Shown: piece by piece, positions 17,276 through 25,102 of the stretch
How the letters are laid out: each line of letters starts with the position of its first letter
How positions within the stretch are numbered: the stretch's first letter is position 1
From: Siphonobacter aquaeclarae
GTDB taxonomy: Bacteria; Bacteroidota; Bacteroidia; Cytophagales; Spirosomataceae
Assembly: GCF_900103285.1 (NCBI RefSeq)
Contig: NZ_FNGS01000011.1
Location: 156,540 to 220,539 of the forward strand
DNA length: 64,000 nt
Reading direction: 5' to 3'
Notes under the pieces: model-generated
Seen by the model: only the letters and a program-made list of their open reading frames with translations
What the model was told of the DNA's origin: nothing
Database searches by the model: none
Translations under genes and position numbers: made by a program

Positions 17276-17371
17276 ACCGTATGTCGGAATTATGAATTTC
17301 ATCGCGTAAAACTAAAAACCAGATCACCCGTCAGGATGAGGCGAAGGCAGCCCCTTCCCTCATCCAACGGG

Positions 17372-19267
17372 TCATTTTTCTTTCCAGACAGCCTGTACGC
17401 GATCGGCTTTTGCTACTTTTTTCCAGAAATCAATCCATGCTGCATAATCGGACGCGGGCCTTCGGACCGGCAGCACCTGCAACGTGCGGATATAGGTAAG
17501 TCCCTCCGGCCCTGCCATTGTTTTTGCGCGGTACGTCCCGAACTGGGTTTTGATTTCCACCGCCTCCGGAAGCCCCTCCAGCTGGTATCCTTCCGGTACG
17601 TGGCAGGTAACGGTATCCGCGTCCGTGAATCCCCGCTTCCAGATAAGGTCGTGTACGCGCGGTACCGTCGCATCCGGAACCGGCATCTTCCGGGAAAACT
17701 GAGCCAGCGGAACAAACAGGCGGTGATCGGTCAGCGTTCCTGCCTGCCGCATATCCAGGGTCAGTTCTTCCGTCATAACCGGACCGGCCGGCAGCGATGC
17801 ATCTGACAGCTGAAAACGAACCAGGTCGAACGAAGCCAGGTGAATCTGTTGCAGCATCCATTTCCGCAGATCCTCTCCGGACGTAGTCTCCTTCACCTCC
17901 CGCAGGGTTTCCTGCTGAATACCGGTGTAGCGCGTTGCCATGTCCACCCGGGCGCTGCCCTTTGCATCCAGGCGTACGTTCACACGCCGGAATACGCCGT
18001 TTTGTTGCTCCTGATAGTCGGGCGTCCGGACCAGTTTACCCCCCGCCGGGGTTTCCAGCAAGGCATACCTTCCGCCGGTGAAACTGCCCATGTACCCCGG
18101 CTGGCCGTACTGGTCGGTACACTCCAGCCATACGGTATCCTTTTCCAGCGGCACACAAAGTACCTCGTGGTTGAATACCACCGACGGAAAGTCCGGCAAA
18201 ATATCCGGCCGGCTTTTCCCCGCTGTAATGGACGCCGTAAACGATTGAATACCAGCCACTTTCAACATTCCTTTCAGGTAGTTGGAAAGCGCCTTGCAAT
18301 CGCCGTACCCCTTTTCCGCAACGGTGGACGCGGGAAACGTCTGCCAGCCGCCGATTCCCACCTGAATACTGACATAACGGGTAGACTGCTGCAGGTGCCG
18401 GTATAGTCTGGCAATTTTGACGCGGGTATCTTTTTCATCCCTGACCAATTGCAGAACGGCTTGTTTCGTCGTTTCGGGCAATTCATCGCGTCCGGCATTC
18501 AGGTCATAAAAAAACTGACCGATTTCTTTCCAGGAAGCGGCGGAGCCTTTGTATCCCTCCATCTGAAAAGCATTCGGAGCCATCAGTACCGCCGGCCCGC
18601 AAACGGCATACGGATCCGTATAAGGTTCTTTTTCTCTCGGAGACAGGTTTCGAACCTCCCAGGTTTGAGTAAGGATGCCGGCTTCCTCCGTCTTCCGAAG
18701 CAGCTTCGCTCCGTTCAGCTCCCGGTACCGGACGCCGAGAGACGCGGGCACGCGCACCGTCAGGGACGACTGCTCCACGGCCGCCTCCTCATCCTGTTGC
18801 GGAAACCAGTACGGATAGAAGGCCGTAGACTTCGAAACAAGCTCATAGGCGAACTCTACCGTAAACGGGTAGACAGCATACCGGAAGGTTGCCTGCCGTA
18901 CTTTGGAGTCGTCGTATAGCGAGTAGCTCGCGTGGGCGGAAGCATCGACGATATCCGATTTCTTCAGCCGTTTCTGCTCCTTGCCGGAGGCGTCGAGCAG
19001 TCGGCCTTCGAAGGACCGGATCCGGGCGTTTTTGTTGTAAAACACTTCTTTGGAGGCATAATCGAGCCCCCGTTCATCAAAAATCGTCACCACCTCCCGG
19101 ACGCGCTCGACAGCCTCTCCCGCCGCCGTAATTTCAAATTCCTCTTCGCGGAGGCGGATAACCGCTCCTGCATCCCGCTTCAGCTCCGGACGGACACTGA
19201 AGGCGGGGTATTGCTGAGCCTGCGCCCAAAACGGCAGGCAACCCAGCAGCAACCAGATCAGACGCAT
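17372..19267 (-). CDS. exported DUF3857/transglutaminase-like protein with intact catalytic triad
   Basis: This 631-aa protein has a signal peptide (to about residue 17). A DUF3857 beta domain (about 30-230) is followed by a transglutaminase-like core with C324 in KGYGDCKALSNYL, H367 in FNHEVLCVPL and D385 in WLECTDQYG, the complete Cys-His-Asp triad. A C-terminal DUF2569/3858-like beta domain follows. Such proteins are found in the periplasm of many Bacteroidota; substrates are unknown, but cysteine protease or crosslinking activity is plausible. It starts 1 bp after the stop of its upstream paralogue, so the two are co-transcribed and likely partners. Confidence 0.85.
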   Translation of the reverse strand: MRLIWLLLGCLPFWAQAQQYPAFSVRPELKRDAGAVIRLREEEFEITAAGEAVERVREVVTIFDERGLDYASKEVFYNKNARIRSFEGRLLDASGKEQKRLKKSDIVDASAHASYSLYDDSKVRQATFRYAVYPFTVEFAYELVSKSTAFYPYWFPQQDEEAAVEQSSLTVRVPASLGVRYRELNGAKLLRKTEEAGILTQTWEVRNLSPREKEPYTDPYAVCGPAVLMAPNAFQMEGYKGSAASWKEIGQFFYDLNAGRDELPETTKQAVLQLVRDEKDTRVKIARLYRHLQQSTRYVSIQVGIGGWQTFPASTVAEKGYGDCKALSNYLKGMLKVAGIQSFTASITAGKSRPDILPDFPSVVFNHEVLCVPLEKDTVWLECTDQYGQPGYMGSFTGGRYALLETPAGGKLVRTPDYQEQQNGVFRRVNVRLDAKGSARVDMATRYTGIQQETLREVKETTSGEDLRKWMLQQIHLASFDLVRFQLSDASLPAGPVMTEELTLDMRQAGTLTDHRLFVPLAQFSRKMPVPDATVPRVHDLIWKRGFTDADTVTCHVPEGYQLEGLPEAVEIKTQFGTYRAKTMAGPEGLTYIRTLQVLPVRRPASDYAAWIDFWKKVAKADRVQAVWKEK

Positions 19268-19268
19268 G

Positions 19269-21206
19269 TTATTTCTTTTTGAGGACGACCTTCTCGGTAT
19301 GTTTCGCGATAACCATGTCCATCAGCTGTTTGAGGTAAGGGTATTCGTCGGAGGTATAAACAGGCTTTTTAAGTTGCAGGCGGCTCACGAAGAGTAACTG
19401 CTTGTCTTCCGCGAGCTGCATCTGAAAAGTAAACCGGCCGCCGTCTTCCGGCAGCACGATTACCTTCGGCGCCGGAAGCGCCTCGGGAAGATACCCTTCC
19501 GGCAGGTTCACGGTAGCCATGACGACCTGCTCGGTCGGATGGCCAAAGTCGACCGGATACAACCGCGTAGCATGCTTGAACTGGTTGCGGGAAATCGCCC
19601 GGCCGAGGGACGGGTCCAGGTACAGCCTGTCGCCGGTACGGGTGCAGGCGTCCTCGTACGCGATCTCCGCCGAAAAGACGAAGCTTTTGGCCGGATCCTC
19701 GAGGAATTCCGCCTTTGCGTTTGAGACCGACCCTTCGCCCGACTGGCCTAATATCCAGGAACGTGCCAGTTTTTCCGTGCTGCTTTTTATTAACTCATGC
19801 CGACGGTTAAGCGCTTCATAACCCGACCAGGTATACGCTATTTTACCGGTCAGGCTGGCGTCGGCTTTGAGGTTGTACTCCAGGGAGATAACCTCCCGGC
19901 TCGTTACCGGTGCGAGGTAAATCCAGTCAGCCTTGTCCCTGTCTACAATGCGGCCTACTTTATTCAGACAGCGGTACGGCAGCGTGCCTAGCGGAAGATA
20001 GGCGTCGGTTGCGTCAAGAAAAACCGGCTTTCCGCCGATGTACGTGACGCCTACCACTTCGTTGAAATAGCTGAGCATCGGAAATTCGAGGAAGACCATA
20101 CCGTTGTCACGGGTACTGAGCAGAACCGGAAATACCGGCAGATTCAATTCCCGTACCAGCCCGATCAGCAGCAGGTTAATTTCGGCCGAGTTACCTGTTT
20201 TCTGTTCGAAAATTGTCTTCGGCGTACTTTCAGACCAAAACCGTGATTTACCGTTCCAGGTCATCAGCTGGCGAATCGTTTTCTGGGCTTCCGCCACCAT
20301 TCCGAGCGTATCCGGATGCGCCGCGCGAATAGCCTGGGCAAGCTCTTTCAGAAAACTGGTTTTCCGGAGATACCGGCCTACCTGATCGTCGTTAATGAGG
20401 CTTTTGTCAATGTCGGTCCAGCGGTTGGAGTAGCTCTTGACGATCCCATCGAGCGCACTGCGTTCGAGCTCAAACCGTAACCGGGCAAGGTAGTCTTCCG
20501 GGTTGGTAGTATAGGGTTCGGTGCGGATCGCCGGGACGTCTTCGACCACATACTGAAAATTCATACCATACCGGTCATCGTTGTCTGTCTTGTTGACTTT
20601 CAGCGGTCTGGGATTCTGGAAGATCGTACGGTAGTAGAGTTTAGGCGGAAAAAATCCGGCACATTCGCTTCGACGAACCGGAATATCGGATTGAAAAAAC
20701 CAGTCTTTCGGTTGAAAAATAAAGTCCGACGCCAGCTCATACTGATACTCAATAATACATCCTTCCTGCACGTGGGGAAGGGTAAATTTAGTCAGGTACA
20801 GGCGGTCACCTGCTTTCGATTCAAACAGGGCCGATTTCCGGAATTCTTCCGATTGAATGACGCCGTTTTCCAGCCAATAGGTCCGCCCTCTTACGTTCAC
20901 AACAAACTCTTCTGACCGGTTTCCGTTCCGGTATTGGGGGATGGAAATAGTCGCTCGCTCATATGCTGATTTCCGGAAGATTTTAATACGCCGGAAGAAC
21001 TCCTGGCGGATTTTGTAGTATCCACCCTCCGGCTCCGGGAGGTTCAGGTAGGTGTAATCATCCAGAATAGCGGCATCCGCCGACGAATCGCCGGGATACA
21101 CCGTCATCCGGAGATCATCCGCTGTAATCTTGGGAACAGATCGCTTCTGCGCAAAGGCAATACATCCTGAAAAAAGAGACAGGACGAGTACTAAAAAAAG
21201 TCTCAT
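19269..21206 (-). CDS. exported DUF3857/transglutaminase-like protein, apparently non-catalytic
   Basis: This 645-aa protein has the same layout as the next gene: signal peptide (to about 19), DUF3857 domain, transglutaminase-like core and C-terminal beta domain. In the core the Cys position is S340 (KTGNSAEINLLLIGL), and the His position appears to be Glu (FNEVVGV). Asp is kept in FLDATDAYLPLG. It should therefore lack thiol chemistry and may act as a scaffold or substrate-binding partner. It is the first gene of the pair. Alignment of the His position is by eye and less certain than the Cys loss. Confidence 0.82.
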   Translation of the reverse strand: MRLFLVLVLSLFSGCIAFAQKRSVPKITADDLRMTVYPGDSSADAAILDDYTYLNLPEPEGGYYKIRQEFFRRIKIFRKSAYERATISIPQYRNGNRSEEFVVNVRGRTYWLENGVIQSEEFRKSALFESKAGDRLYLTKFTLPHVQEGCIIEYQYELASDFIFQPKDWFFQSDIPVRRSECAGFFPPKLYYRTIFQNPRPLKVNKTDNDDRYGMNFQYVVEDVPAIRTEPYTTNPEDYLARLRFELERSALDGIVKSYSNRWTDIDKSLINDDQVGRYLRKTSFLKELAQAIRAAHPDTLGMVAEAQKTIRQLMTWNGKSRFWSESTPKTIFEQKTGNSAEINLLLIGLVRELNLPVFPVLLSTRDNGMVFLEFPMLSYFNEVVGVTYIGGKPVFLDATDAYLPLGTLPYRCLNKVGRIVDRDKADWIYLAPVTSREVISLEYNLKADASLTGKIAYTWSGYEALNRRHELIKSSTEKLARSWILGQSGEGSVSNAKAEFLEDPAKSFVFSAEIAYEDACTRTGDRLYLDPSLGRAISRNQFKHATRLYPVDFGHPTEQVVMATVNLPEGYLPEALPAPKVIVLPEDGGRFTFQMQLAEDKQLLFVSRLQLKKPVYTSDEYPYLKQLMDMVIAKHTEKVVLKKK

Positions 21207-21504
21207 ACAACTCGGAATACAAATTTCGGACAGCAGGTTAACGGAGGATAAAAAAGGAAAGCAGCGAAAGAAGCTACCGCAGGTAGTTTAGTGGAAAGGG
21301 GACATGTGTTATGGGGTTAAGGATCGTCGGACAAATAAAGAAAGAAGCCGGCTATTCCTGCATTTTCCCGTATGGAATATTTTCAAATGAATCCGTTTCA
21401 TCAATTCGTGATTTTCTGCCGGCTGATCTTAACAATTTGTTGATTCATTGGCCGGAGAAATCTCTGCTTTCCCGCGGATTTTTGCCGGTTCAAACCGAAC
21501 CACC

Positions 21505-22566
21505 ATGTTTCGTTCTTTCTTTCTCTTGTTTTCTATGCTGGCGGTAGCTGCCTCGGCACAAACCGCCAAACGACCCAAAAACGTCATCCTGCTGATAGGC
21601 GACGGAATGGGCGTCAACCATGTGTATGCGGCCCAACTGGCGAACAAAGCGCCGATTCACCTCAACCGCTTCCCGTACCTGGGGCTGTCGACCACCCACC
21701 CTATCCGGGACTTCGTCACCGACTCCGGCGCCGGCGGCACTGCGCTCGCCATCGGGGTGAAGACGAAAAACGGCGCTGTCGGAGTCGATTCTTCCGGTAC
21801 CCCCCACCCGTCCCTGGCCGAGCTCGCCAAACAACACAAACTTGCGACGGGTATCGTCACCACGTGCGACATCACCGATGCTACTCCGGCCGATTTCTAC
21901 GCACACGTCAAATCCCGGAACGAACACGAAGCCATTGCAGGTCAGATGGTTAAGTCCGGACTTGACGTCGTCATCGGCGGAGGCATGAAGTACTTTGTTC
22001 AACGGAAAGACGGCCAGAATCTCCTCGAAACGTTTCGCAAAAATGGCTATACCGTAGCCGATACCTCAGCTGATTTTACAACGGCGAAGGGTGGAAAGCT
22101 CGTCGCATTTACGGCTTTTGTCAACCCGAAGAAAGTACTGGAAGGCCGCGGCCCCGAGCTTCGGCAGGGAGTCGAAAAGGCGCTTACTGTTCTCAACCAG
22201 AACAAAAACGGCTTTTTCCTGATGGCAGAAGGCTCGCAGATCGACTGGGGCGGCCATGCCAACGACCTGAAGTATATCCTGACCGAGACGCTCGATTTTG
22301 ACCAGGCAGTAGGTGCAGCGCTTGACTTCGCTGAGAAAGACGGTGAAACCCTCGTCATTGTGACCGCCGACCACGAAACAGGCGGACTTTCATTGACCAA
22401 CGGCGACTGGCGCAACGGCGTCGTAGAAGGCAAATTCACGTGGACGAACCATACCGCCAACCCGGTACCGGTATTTGCCTTTGGTCCCGGCGCGGAATTG
22501 TTCCGGGGTATCTTCCCGAATACGGATGTTCACCAGAAAATCCGTACCGCATGGTGGGGTAAATAA
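21505..22566 (+). CDS. alkaline phosphatase (PhoA superfamily), exported
   Basis: This 353-aa protein is read from ATG 21505, which begins the signal peptide MFRSFFLLFSMLAVAASA; an upstream in-frame reading is ignored. The first metal Asp lies in VILLIGDGMGVNH, the nucleophile Ser in VTDSGAGGTALA, and later metal ligands in QIDWGGHANDL and VTADHETGG. These identify the alkaline phosphatase family, which hydrolyses phosphomonoesters in the periplasm. Length is shorter than E. coli PhoA and lacks obvious insertions. It is monocistronic, closed by a strong terminator. No Pho box was recognised. Confidence 0.93.
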   Translation: MFRSFFLLFSMLAVAASAQTAKRPKNVILLIGDGMGVNHVYAAQLANKAPIHLNRFPYLGLSTTHPIRDFVTDSGAGGTALAIGVKTKNGAVGVDSSGTPHPSLAELAKQHKLATGIVTTCDITDATPADFYAHVKSRNEHEAIAGQMVKSGLDVVIGGGMKYFVQRKDGQNLLETFRKNGYTVADTSADFTTAKGGKLVAFTAFVNPKKVLEGRGPELRQGVEKALTVLNQNKNGFFLMAEGSQIDWGGHANDLKYILTETLDFDQAVGAALDFAEKDGETLVIVTADHETGGLSLTNGDWRNGVVEGKFTWTNHTANPVPVFAFGPGAELFRGIFPNTDVHQKIRTAWWGK

Positions 22567-22581
22567 TCCCTATCGGATACA

Positions 22582-22616
22582 AAAAAAGTCCTCCGGATGC
22601 ACCGGAGGACTTTTTT
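22582..22616. terminator. bidirectional terminator
   Basis: A 15-bp perfect stem, AAAAAAGTCCTCCGG (22582-22596) with its complement at 22602-22616 ending in six T, and a 5-nt loop ATGCA. It lies between the convergent phosphatase and dehydrogenase genes. Confidence 0.94.
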
Positions 22617-22628
22617 ATAGTATCAGGA

Positions 22629-24428
22629 TCAGAAAGGATATCCTCCCGCTTCCAGTGCCGCGTGAGCAATCCTGCGCCGGGCTTCCTTCAGGTTATACGG
22701 ATCGATCTTCGTAAACCGCTTCAAGCCGAGCAGCATTACATTTTGCTCGTCTCCTTCTGCAAAGCTCGTAATCGCCTGACGACCAGCCCAGGCTACTTTT
22801 TCGACCGCTTCGTGGAGGTATACCAGCGCAGCTTCCTTCTGCACGGCTACGGCATTTTCGCCCTTGATACCGATCAGTTTTTCAACCCGCAACAGCGCCG
22901 ATTCCGCGGCATATACTTCGATCAGCATATCGGCCAGGTTCATGATGATTTCCTGTTCCTTGTCAAACGCCATCATGAATTTCTGCACGGCTGCTCCGGC
23001 TGTCATCAATACTGCCTTTTTCAGGTTTTTGATGACTTTCTTTTCCTTGATAAACAGGCCTTCCTCTTCTTCTGCACCGAAATCCGGGATACTCATGATT
23101 TCCTTCGAAACAGCCATAGCGGGTCCGAGGATATCGAGCTGCCCCTTCATGGCCCGCTTCAGAATCATATCCACCGTCAGCAGGCGGTTGATTTCGTTCG
23201 TGCCTTCAAAAATCCGGTTGATGCGGCTGTCACGGTACGCCCGCTCCATCGGCGCGTCGGCGGAGTAGCCCATCCCACCGTAGATCTGTACGCCTTCGTC
23301 CACGACATAATCCAGAACTTCCGATCCGTGTACCTTGAGGATAGCGCATTCGATGGCGAATTGCTCTACCCCCTTGAGCTTGGCTTCAGATTCGGGCATG
23401 CCTTCGGCGATGAGGGCCTGAATGGCGTCGTCGATGTTTTGACCGGCCCGATAGGTAGCTGATTCAGAAGCGAATAGCTTCACAGCCATCTCCGCAATCT
23501 TATGCTGAATCGCGCCGAAGCTGGCGATCGCCGTTCCGAACTGCTTGCGTTCCTTCGCATATTGAATGGCCTGGGCTGCAACGGCTTTAGCGCCACCGAT
23601 ACAGGCCGCCGACAGCTTGATACGCCCGATATTCAGGATATTGACAGCAATTTTGAAGCCGCCTTCCCGCTGGTACAGCAGGTTTTCAACCGGTACCTGG
23701 CAATCGTTGAAGAAAATCTGACGGGTATCAGACGATTTGATGCCCAGCTTGTGCTCGGGCTCGTTCATGGTGATACCGCCGAAGTCACGCTCGACGATAA
23801 ACGCCGTCAGGTTTTTGTCGTTATCAATTTTTGCAAAAACGATGTAGATATCGGCAAAACCGCCGTTGGTAATCCACATCTTCTGCCCGTTGAGGACGTA
23901 ATGCTTGCCATCGGCCGACAACACCGCCTTCGTCTTGCCCGAATTGGCATCCGAGCCGCTGTCGGGTTCGGTGAGGCAATATGCCGCTTTCCACTCGCCG
24001 GTGGCCAGTTTGGGCAGGTATTTGGCCTTCTGCTCTTCGTTTCCGTAGTAGAGAATCGGCAGGGTGCCGATTCCGGTGTGCGCCGACAGCGCGACGGCAA
24101 AGCCTCCGGACGCGCCGATTTTGTCGGTCACGAGCATGGACGTATTGAAATTCATCCCGAAACCGCCGTACTCTTCCGGAATCGACGTCGCCAGCAGGCC
24201 GAGCTCGCCGGCTTTGTTGAGTAATCCGACGATGGGTTCGTAGCTTTTGGCTTCGTCCAGTTCTTTCATCCGCGGGAGTACCTCGCGATTCAGAAATTCT
24301 TCGCAGGTTGCGGCAACCATCCGTTGCTCTTCTCCGAATTCTTCCGGAATGAACACCGAATCCGCCGGAATGTCCTGAATGAGAAACTCTCCTCCTTTTA
24401 TAGAAGCTCCTGGCTTGGTAGCGATCAT
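22629..24428 (-). CDS. acyl-CoA dehydrogenase (VLCAD-like, long form)
   Basis: This 599-aa flavoenzyme oxidises acyl-CoA to trans-2-enoyl-CoA, the first step of beta-oxidation. Visible motifs are the FAD-binding AYCLTEPDSGSDANS and MWITNGGFAD, then AYRDSRINRIFEGTNEINR, in which the Glu of FEGT matches the catalytic base of MCAD-type enzymes. A C-terminal extension of about 170 residues resembles VLCAD and ACAD9, which suggests long-chain substrates. ATG 24428 is the only plausible start. A 20-bp operator identical to one before the KAS III-type gene lies 48 bp upstream, and cdd is divergent. Confidence 0.93.
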   Translation of the reverse strand: MIATKPGASIKGGEFLIQDIPADSVFIPEEFGEEQRMVAATCEEFLNREVLPRMKELDEAKSYEPIVGLLNKAGELGLLATSIPEEYGGFGMNFNTSMLVTDKIGASGGFAVALSAHTGIGTLPILYYGNEEQKAKYLPKLATGEWKAAYCLTEPDSGSDANSGKTKAVLSADGKHYVLNGQKMWITNGGFADIYIVFAKIDNDKNLTAFIVERDFGGITMNEPEHKLGIKSSDTRQIFFNDCQVPVENLLYQREGGFKIAVNILNIGRIKLSAACIGGAKAVAAQAIQYAKERKQFGTAIASFGAIQHKIAEMAVKLFASESATYRAGQNIDDAIQALIAEGMPESEAKLKGVEQFAIECAILKVHGSEVLDYVVDEGVQIYGGMGYSADAPMERAYRDSRINRIFEGTNEINRLLTVDMILKRAMKGQLDILGPAMAVSKEIMSIPDFGAEEEEGLFIKEKKVIKNLKKAVLMTAGAAVQKFMMAFDKEQEIIMNLADMLIEVYAAESALLRVEKLIGIKGENAVAVQKEAALVYLHEAVEKVAWAGRQAITSFAEGDEQNVMLLGLKRFTKIDPYNLKEARRRIAHAALEAGGYPF

Positions 24429-24475
24429 AGTCTGTTTGATTTAGATAGATATCCGAAAGTTCGACAAAGAAGTAT

Positions 24476-24495
24476 TATTATGCAAGCATACTATT
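24476..24495. promoter_or_regulatory. palindromic operator upstream of acyl-CoA dehydrogenase
   Basis: TATTATGCAAGCATACTATT is the exact reverse complement of 17204-17223. The TATGC-AA-GCATA core lies about 50 bp from the dehydrogenase start, within the expected promoter zone. Confidence 0.7.
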
Positions 24496-24604
24496 TTACT
24501 ATTTTCAGAAGACGTCGCAGATACGGCTCCCAGCCCTATTTTTCTTTTCGGAGAAAACTTTTGCCGGCGCTTGCGCGTTACCTTCTTCCCTCCTCTTATG
24601 AACC

Positions 24605-25102
24605 ATGATGAAAACCCTGCAACTCCGCATCCAGGTAAACGCCTACTCCACCGAAACTGAGCTGTCGGCGCCCGAGCAAACGCTGCTGGAACGTGCCCGA
24701 GAAGCCACTTACCAGGCTTATGCCCCGTATTCCCGTTTCCACGTAGGCGCGGCGGTATTGCTGGACGACGGCACCATTTTCACTGCCAATAACCAGGAAA
24801 ACGCCGCCTTTCCCTCCGGCTCCTGCGCCGAGCAATCCGCCATCTTCTGGATCGGCGCCAACCATCCCGAGCGGAAAATCCTATCGATTGCCGTAGTAGC
24901 CCGGCCGGGAGACGACCGGATTTTCAAACCCGTATCGCCCTGTGGCGCCTGCCGGCAGGCTTTGCTGGAATACGAACACCGGCAAAAGCAGCCTATCCGG
25001 CTCCTCATGCTGCAACCCGGTGGCGGCGTGCTGGCTATGAACGCCATCGCTGATCTGCTGCCGGTGAAATTTGATGCGGATGATTTGTTTGACCGGGCCT
25101 AG
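24605..25102 (+). CDS. cdd: cytidine deaminase
   Basis: This 165-aa enzyme converts cytidine and deoxycytidine to uridine forms in pyrimidine salvage. The substrate-binding ENAAFPSGSCAEQSA holds the first zinc Cys and catalytic Glu (CAE), and PCGACRQ holds the other two zinc cysteines; FHVGAAVL is also typical. A tail of about 25 residues before the family start is slightly long. Either of two adjacent ATG codons (24605 or 24608) can be used. It converges on the GH106 gene, and a CTAG tetramer supplies both stop codons. Confidence 0.94.
   Translation: MMKTLQLRIQVNAYSTETELSAPEQTLLERAREATYQAYAPYSRFHVGAAVLLDDGTIFTANNQENAAFPSGSCAEQSAIFWIGANHPERKILSIAVVARPGDDRIFKPVSPCGACRQALLEYEHRQKQPIRLLMLQPGGGVLAMNAIADLLPVKFDADDLFDRA

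Larger units (their letters stand above)
16980..17371. other. AT-rich leader region without a convincing gene
   Basis: This 392-bp region lies upstream of the KAS III-type gene and downstream of the transglutaminase-like gene. Short open readings on both strands lack protein character. It is more AT-rich than its surroundings and holds two palindromic operator copies (17204-17223 and 17254-17275). Confidence 0.6.
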
